The notes under the pieces: generated by a model | Seen by the model: the letters and a program-made list of their open reading frames with translations, nothing else | Told to the model about the DNA's origin: nothing | Databases searched by the model: none | Shown here: piece by piece, positions 1 to 11,335 of the stretch | Layout of the letters: each line of letters begins with the position of its first letter | How positions within the stretch are numbered: position 1 is the first letter of the stretch | Assembly (NCBI RefSeq): GCF_003194565.2 | Contig: NZ_QICH01000001.1 | Coordinates: forward strand, 868,001 to 932,000 | Source: Kangiella spongicola | GTDB taxonomy: Bacteria; Pseudomonadota; Gammaproteobacteria; Enterobacterales; Kangiellaceae | DNA length: 64,000 nt | Direction of reading: 5' to 3' | Translations under genes and position numbers: made by a program

Positions 1-1822
1 GATCGGCTTCTTTTGTCGTACGGCCTTTCTTATCCTTGCCGTAAACGTAGAAACCGCTTCCTGTTTTTTGACCGTAACGATCGTTTTCAAACATGACGTC
101 GATAGCATCTTTCTCGTCTTTGCTCATACGATCTGGGAAGCCTTCCGCCATCACTTCTGCGGCATGACGGCCTGTATCCATGCCCACCACATCTAGCAAA
201 TACGCAGGACCCATCGGCCAGCCAAACTTCTTGCTCATGACTTTATCGACTTGCTGGAAGTCTGCACCATCACGAACCAGTTTGGTGAAACCGCCGAAGT
301 AAGGGAATAACACGCGGTTTACGAAAAAGCCTGGACAGTCATTCACAACCACAGGCGATTTGCCCATTTTGCTGGCATATGCAACTACGCTGGCAATAGT
401 CTCGTCAGAGGTTTTTTCGCCGCGGATAATTTCTACCAATGGCATTTTGTGCACTGGGTTGAAGAAGTGCATGCCACAGAATTTTTCTGGACGCTGTAGC
501 GATTGAGCTAGACGATCGATTGAGATGGTTGAAGTGTTTGAGCAAATAATGGCGTCTTCCGGCATTAAGCTCTCGACTTCTTTTAGTACCGACTCTTTGA
601 CTTTCGGATTCTCAACAACCGCTTCGACCACGATATCGGTGTGCTTGATTTCATCGTAGCTTAAGGTTGGTTTGATGCTAGCGATGCCTTTGGCCATTTT
701 CTCGGTTGAGATTTTGCCGTATTTTAAGCCTTTACCAAATAGCTTAATCGCTTCATCCATACCCTGCTCTAGCGCTTCAGGGTTAATATCTTTCATGATT
801 GCAGGTACGCCGCGCGACGCTGACTGGTAAGCGATACCGCCACCCATAATTCCTGCGCCTAAAACCGTTGCGTTTTTAACATCAACATTGGCTGTTTTAG
901 CAGCAATCTTTGCTTTCTTTTTTAACACCTGATCGTTTAAGAACAGCTGAATCAATGACGAGGCTTGCTCGGTTTGAGCCATATCCGCAAATGCTTCGTG
1001 TTCAGCTTTAATCGCATCTTCAAGCTTCATGCCCGCGCTGTCTTCGATTAACTGCACGCCTCGAACGGGGGCTGGGTAATGCGGTCCCGCTTGGCTTGCG
1101 ATATAGCCTTTTGAAGTCATAAACGACATGGTCGCTTCAGTTTTATTGAGTTGTAGCGGCGCTTTCTTTTCAGCGCGACGCGCTTGCCAATCCAACTTAC
1201 CTTCTACCGCGTCCAATAGCATTTGCTCTGTGCTATCGACTAAGTGCTCAGAATCTACTACAGCGTCTAATACACCTACGGCCAATGCTTTTTCTGGCTT
1301 ATAAGCCTTACCGGTCGATAACCATTCAAAGGCATTATCCGCACCAATGATTCTTGCTAGACGTACGCTACCACCGAAACCAGGCACTAAACCTAGTTTT
1401 GATTCTGGTAGACCAACTTGTGCTTTAGGGCTCGCCACGCGGAAGTCGCAGGTTAAGCACATTTCAAGACCGCCACCTAGCGCCATGCCATCAATCGCTA
1501 CCGCTGTAGGGTATGGCAAATCTTCAAAACCACTAAAAACTTCATTTGCTTTCACTAACCAGCCCAATAACTCTTCACGGCTAGAAGCGAATAATTCATT
1601 AAATTCTGTGATGTCGGCGCCAACAATAAACACTGGCTTGCCACTTGTTGCCATAACGGCTTTGACATCTTTATGATCTCTCAACAGTTCGTTGACTTGT
1701 CGCCACTCATTTAAAGTGGCTCGGTCGAATTTATTCACCGACTCGTTTTTATTGTCAAAACATACTTCCGCGACACCTTTGTCACGCAGTCTGCATTGAA
1801 TCGACTGACCTTCGAAAATCAT
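1..1822 (-). CDS. fadB: Fatty acid oxidation complex subunit alpha FadB (3' end cut by window edge)
   Basis: Bifunctional enoyl-CoA hydratase / 3-hydroxyacyl-CoA dehydrogenase of aerobic beta-oxidation, normally working with the thiolase FadA. About 607 codons are visible from the ATG at 1822; the family is about 715-720 residues, so the C-terminus and any fadA lie left of the window. The N-terminal crotonase domain shows [18 protein letters not shown] and GLPESKLG, which carry the two catalytic glutamates. The dehydrogenase half begins near residue 310 with the NAD motif [13 protein letters not shown] and contains the catalytic His in [12 protein letters not shown]. It is divergent from pepQ, as in E. 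coli. A FadR-like operator sits in the shared intergenic region. Confident from motifs and context. Confidence 0.96.
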   Translation of the reverse strand, partial: MIFEGQSIQCRLRDKGVAEVCFDNKNESVNKFDRATLNEWRQVNELLRDHKDVKAVMATSGKPVFIVGADITEFNELFASSREELLGWLVKANEVFSGFEDLPYPTAVAIDGMALGGGLEMCLTCDFRVASPKAQVGLPESKLGLVPGFGGSVRLARIIGADNAFEWLSTGKAYKPEKALAVGVLDAVVDSEHLVDSTEQMLLDAVEGKLDWQARRAEKKAPLQLNKTEATMSFMTSKGYIASQAGPHYPAPVRGVQLIEDSAGMKLEDAIKAEHEAFADMAQTEQASSLIQLFLNDQVLKKKAKIAAKTANVDVKNATVLGAGIMGGGIAYQSASRGVPAIMKDINPEALEQGMDEAIKLFGKGLKYGKISTEKMAKGIASIKPTLSYDEIKHTDIVVEAVVENPKVKESVLKEVESLMPEDAIICSNTSTISIDRLAQSLQRPEKFCGMHFFNPVHKMPLVEIIRGEKTSDETIASVVAYASKMGKSPVVVNDCPGFFVNRVLFPYFGGFTKLVRDGADFQQVDKVMSKKFGWPMGPAYLLDVVGMDTGRHAAEVMAEGFPDRMSKDEKDAIDVMFENDRYGQKTGSGFYVYGKDKKGRTTKEAD

Positions 1823-1956
1823 TCTGTTTCTCCGTGTTGGTTTCAGATGATGGAGTTATACTTCAGACAGATCCGATTAAAGTATAGATTGGGGATTCGT
1901 TAATTCCCCAGTGTACTTCAAGGGACCTTCTAGTCTCAACCACATATCTACGGCTT

Positions 1957-1973
1957 ATCTGGTCTGACCAATC
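1957..1973. promoter_or_regulatory. FadR-like operator upstream of fadB
   Basis: ATCTGGTCTGACCAATC closely matches the E. coli FadR operator (core CTGGTCNGACC; the fadB site is ATCTGGTACGACCAGAT). It lies about 135 bp upstream of the fadB start, within the divergent fadB/pepQ intergenic region (1823-2120). A 6-bp inverted repeat TGGGGA/TCCCCA (1890-1910) lies between it and fadB. The sequence match is direct. Repression by an acyl-CoA-responsive FadR is inferred, and no fadR gene is visible in this window. Confidence 0.7.
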
Positions 1974-2120
1974 ATAACGAACTTTGTTCCCAAACAAAAG
2001 TTCTCATGCTTTCTTTGTGTTTATCCTTACCTTTTGCTGCAAAAGGATTCTTTCCTTGCTGAACCCAGTCTCGATCTGAAATAATGGTTGCCATTGTTTA
2101 TTGAATATTATGGTAATTTT

Positions 2121-3443
2121 ATGACTGACGCAGAGCTGAAACCTCTATACTCTGAGCACATTGATACAATTACGAAGCGTTATCAAAACGCCATGCAACG
2201 CCACGGCTTTGACCATCTTTTAATCCCAGCGGGTTCATTACACGGTATTTTCCTTGATGATATGTCCTACCCGTTTAAGTCAAACTTCCACTTTAACAGC
2301 TTTATCCCGCACGATGACTTGCACGACAGCACGGTAATCATCTCGGCTAAAGGCGATCGCACACTATGCTACTACCAACCTGTTGATTTTTGGCATAAAG
2401 TGGCTGGCGATCCGGATGGTTTCTGGGTCGAACACTTCGACATCAAGATGTTACGCAAAAAAGACGAAGTGCGTGCCTTTATGCCATCAAACGGCTCTAT
2501 CGCCTTTATTGGTGAGATGACTTACCCATTTATGGACGAAGATTTCGATGCCATTAACCCTGGCAACTTGATTAACGAGATCAACTGGCACCGTGCGACT
2601 AAAACGGCTTATGAAATCGAGTGTTCTGCTCTAGCCAACAAACGTGCCGCCATGGGTCACATGGCTGCTCGCGATATGTTCTACAACCAAGGCTCTGAGC
2701 TTGAAATCCATTTAGCCTACTTATTAGCTAGCGGTCATCACGAAGCGCAACTTCCTTATAACAGTATCGTTGCCCTTAATGAAAATGCTTCGATTTTGCA
2801 CTATATGCATTACGACGCTGAACGCCCAAGCGAGCACCGTACTTTCCTGATTGATGCAGGCGCGCGCTACAACAGCTACGACGCAGACATCACTCGTACT
2901 TACTCTTACGACAAAAACAACGAGTTTGCCGAGTTAATCGACACCATGGAAAAGCTTCACCTAAGTGTGGTCGATCGCGTTAAGCCTGGTCAATCGTACG
3001 TTGATTTGCATGTAGATACGCATTTAGAAATCGCTAAGGTATTGAACCAATTCAAGATTTCTAGCATGAGCCCTGAGTCTATGGTGGAAAACGGGGTCAC
3101 TCGCACCTTCTTCCCGCATGGCCTAGGTCATCAAATCGGTCTACAGGTTCACGACGTGGGCGGCCACCAGTCGAACGCCGATGGCGATCCAGCGCCACCG
3201 CCACAAGAGCATCCTTTCTTGCGTAATACGCGCCCGATTGAGCAAAATCAAATTTTGACCATTGAGCCAGGTTTATATTTCATTAAGTCGCTGCTTGCAG
3301 ATCTTAAAGAGAGCGAGCACAGCTCAAGCATAAATTGGGATCGCATCGAAGAATTCCGTCCTTATGGTGGTATTCGTATCGAAGACGATATCGCGGTTAC
3401 TGAAACTGGTCATCGCAACCTTACTCGTGCTTATTTAAAATAA
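2121..3443 (+). CDS. pepQ: Xaa-Pro dipeptidase PepQ
   Basis: M24B metallopeptidase that hydrolyses X-Pro dipeptides in the cytoplasm. All five expected metal ligands are visible: two Asp in DAGARYNSYDADITRTY, His in HGLGHQIGLQVHDVGG, Glu in TIEPGLYF and Glu in GIRIEDD. I chose the ATG at 2121 (MTDAELKPLYSEHI) over an in-frame ATG at 2088, because it gives 440 residues, close to E. coli PepQ (443), and the N-terminus then aligns with the family start. yigZ follows 10 bp after the stop, suggesting a pepQ-yigZ-sirB2-ubiK transcription unit. The divergent fadB neighbour is the usual gammaproteobacterial arrangement. Confidence 0.95.
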   Translation: MTDAELKPLYSEHIDTITKRYQNAMQRHGFDHLLIPAGSLHGIFLDDMSYPFKSNFHFNSFIPHDDLHDSTVIISAKGDRTLCYYQPVDFWHKVAGDPDGFWVEHFDIKMLRKKDEVRAFMPSNGSIAFIGEMTYPFMDEDFDAINPGNLINEINWHRATKTAYEIECSALANKRAAMGHMAARDMFYNQGSELEIHLAYLLASGHHEAQLPYNSIVALNENASILHYMHYDAERPSEHRTFLIDAGARYNSYDADITRTYSYDKNNEFAELIDTMEKLHLSVVDRVKPGQSYVDLHVDTHLEIAKVLNQFKISSMSPESMVENGVTRTFFPHGLGHQIGLQVHDVGGHQSNADGDPAPPPQEHPFLRNTRPIEQNQILTIEPGLYFIKSLLADLKESEHSSSINWDRIEEFRPYGGIRIEDDIAVTETGHRNLTRAYLK

Positions 3444-3453
3444 ACACTCAGCC

Positions 3454-4101
3454 ATGAGTAAATCTACGGCCGCTTACCGTGTTCCTAATCATACGGTAAG
3501 CGAGCCTTGTACCTTCGAAGAAATGATTAAGGGTAGCCGCTTCATTACTCGGCTGATCTATAGCCCCACCGTTGAAGACGCCAAATCCTATATAAAGCTC
3601 CTGAATACCCAAGAACCCGACGCTACTCACCACTGTTGGGCTTATATCGTTGGCAACCCTGACAGCACAACTTTAATCGCTTGCTCCGATGATGGAGAGC
3701 CAAGCGGTACTGCTGGTATGCCAATGCTGAACGTTCTACAGCACTCGGGTTTAGGTGATGTAACCGTTGTCGTGACTCGCTATTATGGTGGCACTAAGCT
3801 TGGTACTGGTGGTTTGGCACGCGCTTATAGCGCTGGCGTTAAAGGCGCTATAGAGAATGTAAGCACTCACTCCAAGATTTACACTACCGCTGTTGAGATC
3901 ACCACGAGTTATGAGCTTCAAAATCAAGTTCGTTACCTTTTAGACGAGCATCAAGCGCTAAACATCACAGAAGATTTTAGCGATAAAGTCGTTATAATGG
4001 CCGATATTCCTGATGGAAAACTCGATTCTTTGTTAACATCGATTGAGGCATATCGAAACAAACAACAACTGACAATTAAGGTAGACCATGCAAGCGCTTA
4101 A
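3454..4101 (+). CDS. yigZ: IMPACT/YigZ family protein
   Basis: UPF0029/IMPACT family protein of 215 residues, near the usual length of about 205. The N-terminal IMPACT domain carries the typical signature TRYYGGTKLGTGGLARAY (about residues 107-124). The C-terminal part (about 140-210) matches the YigZ-specific second domain. The fold resembles ribosomal S5 domain 2 and the EF-G C-terminal region, so a translation-associated role is often suspected, but the biochemical role in bacteria is not settled. It lies between pepQ (10 bp gap) and sirB2 (14 bp overlap), indicating co-translation. The pepQ-yigZ pairing is conserved in enteric bacteria. Confidence 0.92.
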   Translation: MSKSTAAYRVPNHTVSEPCTFEEMIKGSRFITRLIYSPTVEDAKSYIKLLNTQEPDATHHCWAYIVGNPDSTTLIACSDDGEPSGTAGMPMLNVLQHSGLGDVTVVVTRYYGGTKLGTGGLARAYSAGVKGAIENVSTHSKIYTTAVEITTSYELQNQVRYLLDEHQALNITEDFSDKVVIMADIPDGKLDSLLTSIEAYRNKQQLTIKVDHASA

Positions 4102-4450
4102 ACATATTCACATGACCCTAGCCATAATCACTATCCTTGGCTTTTTATTCCGCTGTGCTTTGTTGTTCAAACAGAGTCCGATGCTACAAAAGAAGTGGTT
4201 AAAAATTACTCCTCATATTATCGATACACTTCTTCTAGCGTCCGGTATCACCTTGTGGGTGACATGGTATGGCGCAGTTTCGATGCCATGGCTCAATTTC
4301 AAAGTTTTAATGATTATTGCTTATATAGTGTTCGGAATCATTACCTTTAAAACACAGACCAAAGCCTTACGTGGTATAGCTTTCACCCTTGCAATCGGTA
4401 GTTTTGCCACCATACTTTATATAGCTAGAACAAAAACGTTGCCTTGGTAA
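4088..4450 (+). CDS. SirB2 family membrane protein
   Basis: Small inner-membrane protein of 120 residues with four likely transmembrane helices (about 5-26, 43-62, 68-88, 95-115). The pattern of H6-H9 near the N-terminus, LLLASGITLWVTWYG and the LNFKVLMIIAYIVFG segment fits the SirB2 family (invasion gene expression up-regulator, PF04247). Molecular function in the family is not well known. The start at 4088 lies inside the end of yigZ, a 14-bp overlap that implies translational coupling. The next gene, ubiK, begins 19 bp after the stop. Confidence 0.85.
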   Translation: MQALKHIHMTLAIITILGFLFRCALLFKQSPMLQKKWLKITPHIIDTLLLASGITLWVTWYGAVSMPWLNFKVLMIIAYIVFGIITFKTQTKALRGIAFTLAIGSFATILYIARTKTLPW

Positions 4451-4469
4451 CACTATTTAAGGGTATTTT

Positions 4470-4709
4470 ATGATTGATCCGAAAAAGTTAGACGACATCG
4501 CAAAAAAGCTTTCTGACGCAGTCCCTGAGCGCGTAAAGTCGGCTAAAGACGAGATGGGCAAGCAGTTTAAACAGGTTCTCCAAACTCAGCTCGGTAAGCT
4601 TGACTTGGTTTCACGTGATGAGTTTGATACACAGACACAAGTTTTACTTCGAACTCGCCAAAAACTGGAAGAACTCGAAACAAAGATTTCAGAGTTAGAA
4701 AACAAATAG
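4470..4709 (+). CDS. ubiK: Ubiquinone biosynthesis accessory factor UbiK (YqiC/BMFP)
   Basis: 79-residue BMFP-domain protein. The N-terminus MIDPKKLDDIAKKLSDAVP and the C-terminal coiled coil (about residues 48-79, ending in heptad-like LEELETKISELENK) are typical. In enteric bacteria UbiK assists UbiJ and the aerobic hydroxylation steps of ubiquinone biosynthesis, and it trimerises through its coiled coil. It is the last gene of the pepQ-yigZ-sirB2-ubiK run and is followed directly by a terminator. Family assignment is confident; the role is taken from the family. Confidence 0.9.
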   Translation: MIDPKKLDDIAKKLSDAVPERVKSAKDEMGKQFKQVLQTQLGKLDLVSRDEFDTQTQVLLRTRQKLEELETKISELENK

Positions 4710-4717
4710 TTTTTAAG

Positions 4718-4737
4718 GGTGGCTAATGCCACCTTTT
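4718..4737 (+). terminator. Rho-independent terminator after ubiK
   Basis: GGTGGC-TAAT-GCCACC stem-loop followed by TTTT, starting 8 bp after the ubiK stop codon. It closes the pepQ-yigZ-sirB2-ubiK transcription unit. Confidence 0.8.
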
Positions 4738-4865
4738 CAATCTTAATAGCCTTTACTAACCATCTTGTTGCTTAAAACTCCCTAGTTTCTACCCTTCTTT
4801 CTGCTACTTGCCTTTTGACGAAGTTCCTATAATCTGTTGATAAGGGAAAACAACAAAGACAGACT

Positions 4866-6365
4866 ATGTTATTAATTGGCGGCAATCCTCAGCAACAACA
4901 CATTCAGCTCAATCCCAAAATGGCCAACCGCCATGGTTTGGTAGCCGGTGCGACGGGTACCGGTAAAACCGTTACTCTGCAGATTCTAGCGGAAGGCTTT
5001 TCTAAGATGGGGGTTCCTGTCTTTACCGCCGATGTTAAAGGGGACTTATCTGGCGTAGCCACAGCCGCCGGTTCACATCCTAAGATTACTGAGCGTATCG
5101 AAAAAATAGGGATTAAAGATTACCAGCCACATGACAATCCCGTTATCTTTTGGGACGTATTCGGCAAACACGGTCATCCCGTGCGAACCACTATTTCTGA
5201 AATGGGGCCGATTCTTTTAGCGAACCTTTTAGAGCTTAATGATACCCAAGAAGGTGTCCTACACATTGCTTTTGATATCGCCGACGAACAGGGTCTTTTG
5301 TTGTTAGATATCAAAGACTTGCGCTCCATGTTGAATTGGCTTAGTGATAATCGCAAAGAGATTATGCGCGAGTATGGCAACGTTTCCTCACAAAGTGTTG
5401 CCGCTATTGTTCGCCGTTTATTGGTTTTAGAGAACTCTGGTGGCGATCAGTTTTTTGGCGAACCGGCGCTTAATATCAAAGATATGATGCGCACCGATAC
5501 CAACGGGCGTGGCATGATCAATATTCTTCACAGTAAAGAGTTGATGCTTAATCCCCGCATTTACTCGACTTTTTTATTGTGGATGCTGTCTGAACTGTTT
5601 GAAGAGCTTGACGAAGTTGGCGATCCAGATAAACCTCGCCTAGTCTTTTTCTTCGATGAAGCGCACTTATTGTTTGAGCACGCACCAAAAGCCCTGCTCG
5701 AACGCATTGAGCAAGTGGTTCGACTTATTCGCTCTAAAGGGGTTGGTATTTTCTTTGTGACGCAACACCCTACTGATATTCCGGATGATGTACTTGGTCA
5801 ACTCGGTAATCGTATTCAACACGCTCTGCGTGCTTTTACACCACGGGATTTCAAAGCGGTTAAAACTGCCGCTGAAACTTTCCGCCCTAACCCTGAGCTA
5901 GATACCGAATCTTTAATCACCCAGCTTGGCGTTGGTGAAGCTTTAGTGTCTGTTCTGGATGAAAAAGGTCGTCCTGGTATCGTTGAGCAGACCTTAATCT
6001 GTCCACCTGAGTCACGTATTGGCCCGCTTAAACCTAAAGAGCGAGATACAATTTTTAAAGCCTCACCTGTTCATGGTGTCTATGATACTGCTGTTGACCG
6101 TAAATCGGCTTACGAAATTCTTTTGGCTAAAGAAGAAAAGCTTAAAGAACGTCAAGAAAAGGAAATGAAGGAAGCAAAAAAGCTTCGTGAAAAAGAAGAA
6201 AAGGCTAAAGCTGCTCGGAAAAAAGTGGCTAAGAAAACATCTAGGAAGTCAAATCGACAAGGGATTGGTGAGACGTTTTTAAAAACTATTGCCCGTACCC
6301 TAGGTTCAAATCTCGGTAAAAAATTATTGCGCGGAATTCTCGGTTCATTAACCGGCAGTAAGTAG
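4866..6365 (+). CDS. HerA/YjgR-like P-loop ATPase (DUF853)
   Basis: 499-residue cytoplasmic ATPase of the HerA-FtsK superfamily, close to E. coli YjgR. Walker A is [10 protein letters not shown] (about residues 29-38) and Walker B is [11 protein letters not shown] (about 259-269). The arginine-finger-like region [19 protein letters not shown] follows. A Lys/Arg-rich, probably coiled-coil stretch (about 415-465) precedes a hydrophobic, Gly/Leu-rich C-terminus. The family is widespread but its job is unclear; a DNA-translocase fold does not prove DNA translocation here. A TATAAT at 4828-4833 could be the -10, but I see no good -35. It is a single gene, closed by the hairpin at 6395-6423. Confidence 0.88.
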   Translation: MLLIGGNPQQQHIQLNPKMANRHGLVAGATGTGKTVTLQILAEGFSKMGVPVFTADVKGDLSGVATAAGSHPKITERIEKIGIKDYQPHDNPVIFWDVFGKHGHPVRTTISEMGPILLANLLELNDTQEGVLHIAFDIADEQGLLLLDIKDLRSMLNWLSDNRKEIMREYGNVSSQSVAAIVRRLLVLENSGGDQFFGEPALNIKDMMRTDTNGRGMINILHSKELMLNPRIYSTFLLWMLSELFEELDEVGDPDKPRLVFFFDEAHLLFEHAPKALLERIEQVVRLIRSKGVGIFFVTQHPTDIPDDVLGQLGNRIQHALRAFTPRDFKAVKTAAETFRPNPELDTESLITQLGVGEALVSVLDEKGRPGIVEQTLICPPESRIGPLKPKERDTIFKASPVHGVYDTAVDRKSAYEILLAKEEKLKERQEKEMKEAKKLREKEEKAKAARKKVAKKTSRKSNRQGIGETFLKTIARTLGSNLGKKLLRGILGSLTGSK

Positions 6366-6394
6366 AAGTTTATTGCGGTTTAGGTTATTTTATA

Positions 6395-6428
6395 ATTAAG
6401 GTGTCCCCATGGAACACCTTAATCTTTT
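6395..6428. terminator. Bidirectional terminator between HerA-like gene and dodecin
   Basis: Perfect 10-bp stem ATTAAGGTGT / ACACCTTAAT (6395-6404 with 6414-6423), a 9-nt loop, then CTTTTG. On the minus strand A/T-rich sequence also follows. It lies between two convergent genes, so it probably serves both. Confidence 0.7.
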
Positions 6429-6439
6429 GTTTCTTTAGT

Positions 6440-6643
6440 TTAGTCTTTTAGGATAAATGTAACTTTCAAGGTCACGCGGAATCCCACAACTTCACCATTT
6501 TCGATGACTGCTTGTTGATCCTTTACCCATGCAGCTTTTACCTGATCTAAGGTTCTGTTGGCTCTGCGCACCCCTTGAACGACTGCGTCTTCAAAGCTTT
6601 TTTCAGACTCTACAATAATTTCCGTTACTTTTGCTATTGACAT
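6440..6643 (-). CDS. Dodecin family flavin-binding protein
   Basis: 67-residue protein typical of dodecin: start MSIAKVTEIIVESEKSFEDA, helix VVQGVRRANRTLDQVKAAWV, then the strand pair VIENGEVVGFRVTLKVTFIL. Dodecins assemble as dodecamers that bind flavins (riboflavin/FMN) or related ligands and are thought to buffer or store free flavin. The aromatic residue expected to stack on the flavin is present (Trp in KAAWVKDQQ). It is convergent with the upstream ATPase gene and divergent from ppk2. I see no operon partner. Confidence 0.93.
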   Translation of the reverse strand: MSIAKVTEIIVESEKSFEDAVVQGVRRANRTLDQVKAAWVKDQQAVIENGEVVGFRVTLKVTFILKD

Positions 6644-6757
6644 ATATTCCCCTTATATAAGTTTTGATTTAATAAGAACCCTTTTCATATTACTTATTTT
6701 TATTGTATAAACAAGGAACTAAAACATAAGTTTTGTAAATTATCCCAAAGGAGTTTT

Positions 6758-7636
6758 ATGCTTACCGTCACTGATAGCCCTTACCTTGTGCCTTTTGATC
6801 AATCTTTTAGCTTAAGCCAGCACTCCACTGTAGTTGATGATTTACAAAAAAACTCTTTTTATAAAAAGCGTTACAAGGGCAATCGTAAGAAACTTTATAA
6901 ACAGCAGCAGAAGCTCTACGCCGACAATAAGTTTTCGCTACTGCTCATCTTCCAGGCGATGGATGCCGCCGGCAAGGATAGTACCATTCGTCATGTCTTG
7001 CGCGGAGTTAATCCAGCCGGATTTCAAGTTTCTAGCTTTAAACAACCTTCTAAGCGCGAACTTGATCATGATTTCCTGTGGCGCACCACTAAACAGTTGC
7101 CTCAGCGCGGTCGTATCGGTGTTTTTAATCGTAGTTATTATGAAGAAGTGTTGGTTGTGAAGGTTCATCCACAATTTCTTAATTCCCAGCAACTCCCTGA
7201 TATTAATGGTATTTCTCACAATACAGATAGTTTTTGGCAGAATCGCTATCGCTCGATTAATGAGCATGAGCATCACTTAGCGAATAACGGCACCATTATT
7301 CGTAAGTTCTTTTTGAATGTGTCTCGAGAAGAGCAACATAGACGATTTAAGAAGCGGATTGAGCAAGCGAGTAAAAACTGGAAGTTTTCGCCAGGTGATC
7401 TACGCGAAAGTGAGTTGTGGGATCAGTATATGGACGCCTATGAAGCCTGTCTTAACAACACATCCACCTCATGGGCGCCATGGTACTGTATACCTGCAGA
7501 TAACAAACCAGCGATGCGTGCAGCCGTTTCAGACATCATTCTAGAAACACTGGAGAGTTTAAATTTAAGCTATCCCTCGCTAGATCCCGATATCCAAGAG
7601 AATTTAGTAACCTATAAAAAGCAACTTATCGCATAA
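6758..7636 (+). CDS. ppk2: Polyphosphate kinase 2 family protein (class III-like)
   Basis: 292-residue single-domain PPK2 (PF03976) that transfers phosphate between polyphosphate and nucleotides. Walker A is AMDAAGKDST (residues 67-76); the lid/Walker B region shows GRIGVFNRSYYEEVLVVKVHP (in two parts: GRIGVFNRSYYEEV then LVVKVHP). The segment VSSFKQPSKRELDHDFLWR resembles class III enzymes, which can phosphorylate AMP and ADP. The class call is by eye. The start is supported by AAAGGAG 5 bp upstream of the ATG. The monocistronic gene ends at a strong terminator. Confidence 0.9.
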   Translation: MLTVTDSPYLVPFDQSFSLSQHSTVVDDLQKNSFYKKRYKGNRKKLYKQQQKLYADNKFSLLLIFQAMDAAGKDSTIRHVLRGVNPAGFQVSSFKQPSKRELDHDFLWRTTKQLPQRGRIGVFNRSYYEEVLVVKVHPQFLNSQQLPDINGISHNTDSFWQNRYRSINEHEHHLANNGTIIRKFFLNVSREEQHRRFKKRIEQASKNWKFSPGDLRESELWDQYMDAYEACLNNTSTSWAPWYCIPADNKPAMRAAVSDIILETLESLNLSYPSLDPDIQENLVTYKKQLIA

Positions 7637-7655
7637 ATACTTGTTTGATCATTAA

Positions 7656-7681
7656 TAAAGGGGCTTTATAGCCCCTTTTTT
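7656..7681. terminator. Bidirectional terminator between ppk2 and gyrB
   Basis: GGGGC-TTTATA-GCCCC hairpin (7660-7675) flanked by AAA on the left and TTTTTT on the right, so it reads as a terminator on both strands for the convergent ppk2 and dnaA-dnaN-recF-gyrB units. Confidence 0.88.
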
Positions 7682-7706
7682 ATGCAACGTTTAATCAGGT
7701 TAAAGA

Positions 7707-10160
<2,454 letters not shown>

Positions 10161-10164
10161 TCAT

Positions 10165-11280
10165 TTACTCAAGCTCACTTTTCGTTACTTCTTTAACCAC
10201 ACCATGTTCCACGTGGAACAATTTTAGATCGTCGCATTGACTAATCAGAGGTTTAAGAGGTTCAAGATGAACGCAAGTAATAAATATTTGTTGATTATTT
10301 GGCTGTGTAGCCATCAAATCTAGGAGCTGTTGTTGATGCTTTTGATCAAGTTCAGCGCCAATATCGTCTAGCAGAAATACTGGGGCTTGCTGCCCAAATT
10401 GCTGCATAACCTTCAGTTGAGCTAATTTAAAAGCTGTAATTAGAAGCTTTTGTTGGCCGCGCGATAAATAATCGCCGGCCAATTTAGAACCGTCAATCAA
10501 AAACTTCAAGTCTGCTTTTTGAATACTCGACTGGGTAAAACCTAGTTTTTTATCTTTTTCGAACTGTTCACGGTAGATAGCGCTTAAGCCAACAGAGTGT
10601 TTGTCTGTCCACCCAGGAAAAAGATCTAGCTTAATATCAAGCTGGCCTAGAAATTGCCGGCACAGCTTAATAAATAATGGGTTTATTTTATCACAATAAG
10701 CCTGTCTAAGTTGAGTAACTTGCTCGGATAAACTGACTAATTGCTTATCCCAGGCAGCAGCTTCGTTATAACCTGCACGTTGCTTTAGGAGCTTATTACG
10801 TTGTTGGAGAATCTTGTGAGCCTTTTGCCAAATACTTAATACAGAATGTTCCACGTGGAACACTCCCCAATCAAGTTGTTTACGACGGGCACTCGGGCCC
10901 TTTACCAATAAGTCATATTGCTCTGGCGATAGTATCTGAACCGGACAAAGCTTTGCGAGAGTAGATAACCGATTCACAGGTTCAGAGTTCAGTTTAATTG
11001 TGGTATCACCACTGCGTTGACGTTTAAAACCAAGTTGGTGATTAATACCAGAGGATTCAACTTTTGCGAAAAGGGTGAAATCTTGGTGCTGCTCACTGAT
11101 GACTTTGTTGTGTTTAGCAGTACGAAAAGAACGACCGTTACCCAGAATATAAAGAGATTCTAGTATGCTACTTTTGCCAGCGGCATTGGGACCAAAGATA
11201 ATGTTAAGACGGGGTGAGAAACTTATAGAAGGATTCTGTAAATTTCTCACCTGTGTTATAGATAACTGGTCAACACGCAT
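10165..11280 (-). CDS. recF: DNA replication/repair protein RecF
   Basis: 371-residue SMC-like ATPase that, with RecO and RecR, loads RecA on gapped DNA. Walker A is FGPNAAGKSSILE (about residues 30-42), the ABC signature is LSRGQQKLLI (about 272-281) and Walker B is VFLLDDIGAELD. It lies between dnaN (55 bp) and gyrB (31 bp) in the conserved origin cluster. Unusually, the gene contains two identical parS palindromes (10205-10220 and 10847-10862), both read in the same frame as FHVEH, one in the middle of the protein and one near its C-terminus. Confidence 0.96.
   Translation of the reverse strand: MRVDQLSITQVRNLQNPSISFSPRLNIIFGPNAAGKSSILESLYILGNGRSFRTAKHNKVISEQHQDFTLFAKVESSGINHQLGFKRQRSGDTTIKLNSEPVNRLSTLAKLCPVQILSPEQYDLLVKGPSARRKQLDWGVFHVEHSVLSIWQKAHKILQQRNKLLKQRAGYNEAAAWDKQLVSLSEQVTQLRQAYCDKINPLFIKLCRQFLGQLDIKLDLFPGWTDKHSVGLSAIYREQFEKDKKLGFTQSSIQKADLKFLIDGSKLAGDYLSRGQQKLLITAFKLAQLKVMQQFGQQAPVFLLDDIGAELDQKHQQQLLDLMATQPNNQQIFITCVHLEPLKPLISQCDDLKLFHVEHGVVKEVTKSELE
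10205..10220. promoter_or_regulatory. parS centromere site, copy 1 (inside recF 3' end)
   Basis: Perfect 16-bp palindrome TGTTCCACGTGGAACA, the Pseudomonas-type variant of the chromosomal parS consensus TGTTTCACGTGAAACA. It is about 3.7 kb from the centre of dnaA-side oriC, where parS sites are expected. parA and parB are present at 28.9-30.6 kb. ParB binding is inferred from the consensus. Confidence 0.9.
10847..10862. promoter_or_regulatory. parS centromere site, copy 2 (inside recF)
   Basis: Second exact copy of TGTTCCACGTGGAACA, 642 bp from copy 1. It is identical over the whole palindrome and in the same recF reading frame (FHVEH). Two perfect copies of a 16-bp palindrome in one gene are not expected by chance. 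Confidence 0.9.
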
Positions 11281-11335
11281 GTATTACTCAATGGCGCGAA
11301 CCGGAGATGATATGGTGGTAATGGAAAACCAATGA

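Noticed and set aside
1347-1676. Plus-strand ORF of 109 residues
   Set aside because: It lies antisense within fadB, which has clear family motifs; it shows no protein character of its own.
4805-4833. Promoter for the HerA-like gene
   Set aside because: TATAAT at 4828-4833 is good, but there is no acceptable -35 at 16-18 bp. Not listed as a feature.
6834-7276. Two ORFs overlapping ppk2 in other frames
   Set aside because: They are shadows of the ppk2 gene, which carries intact Walker motifs.
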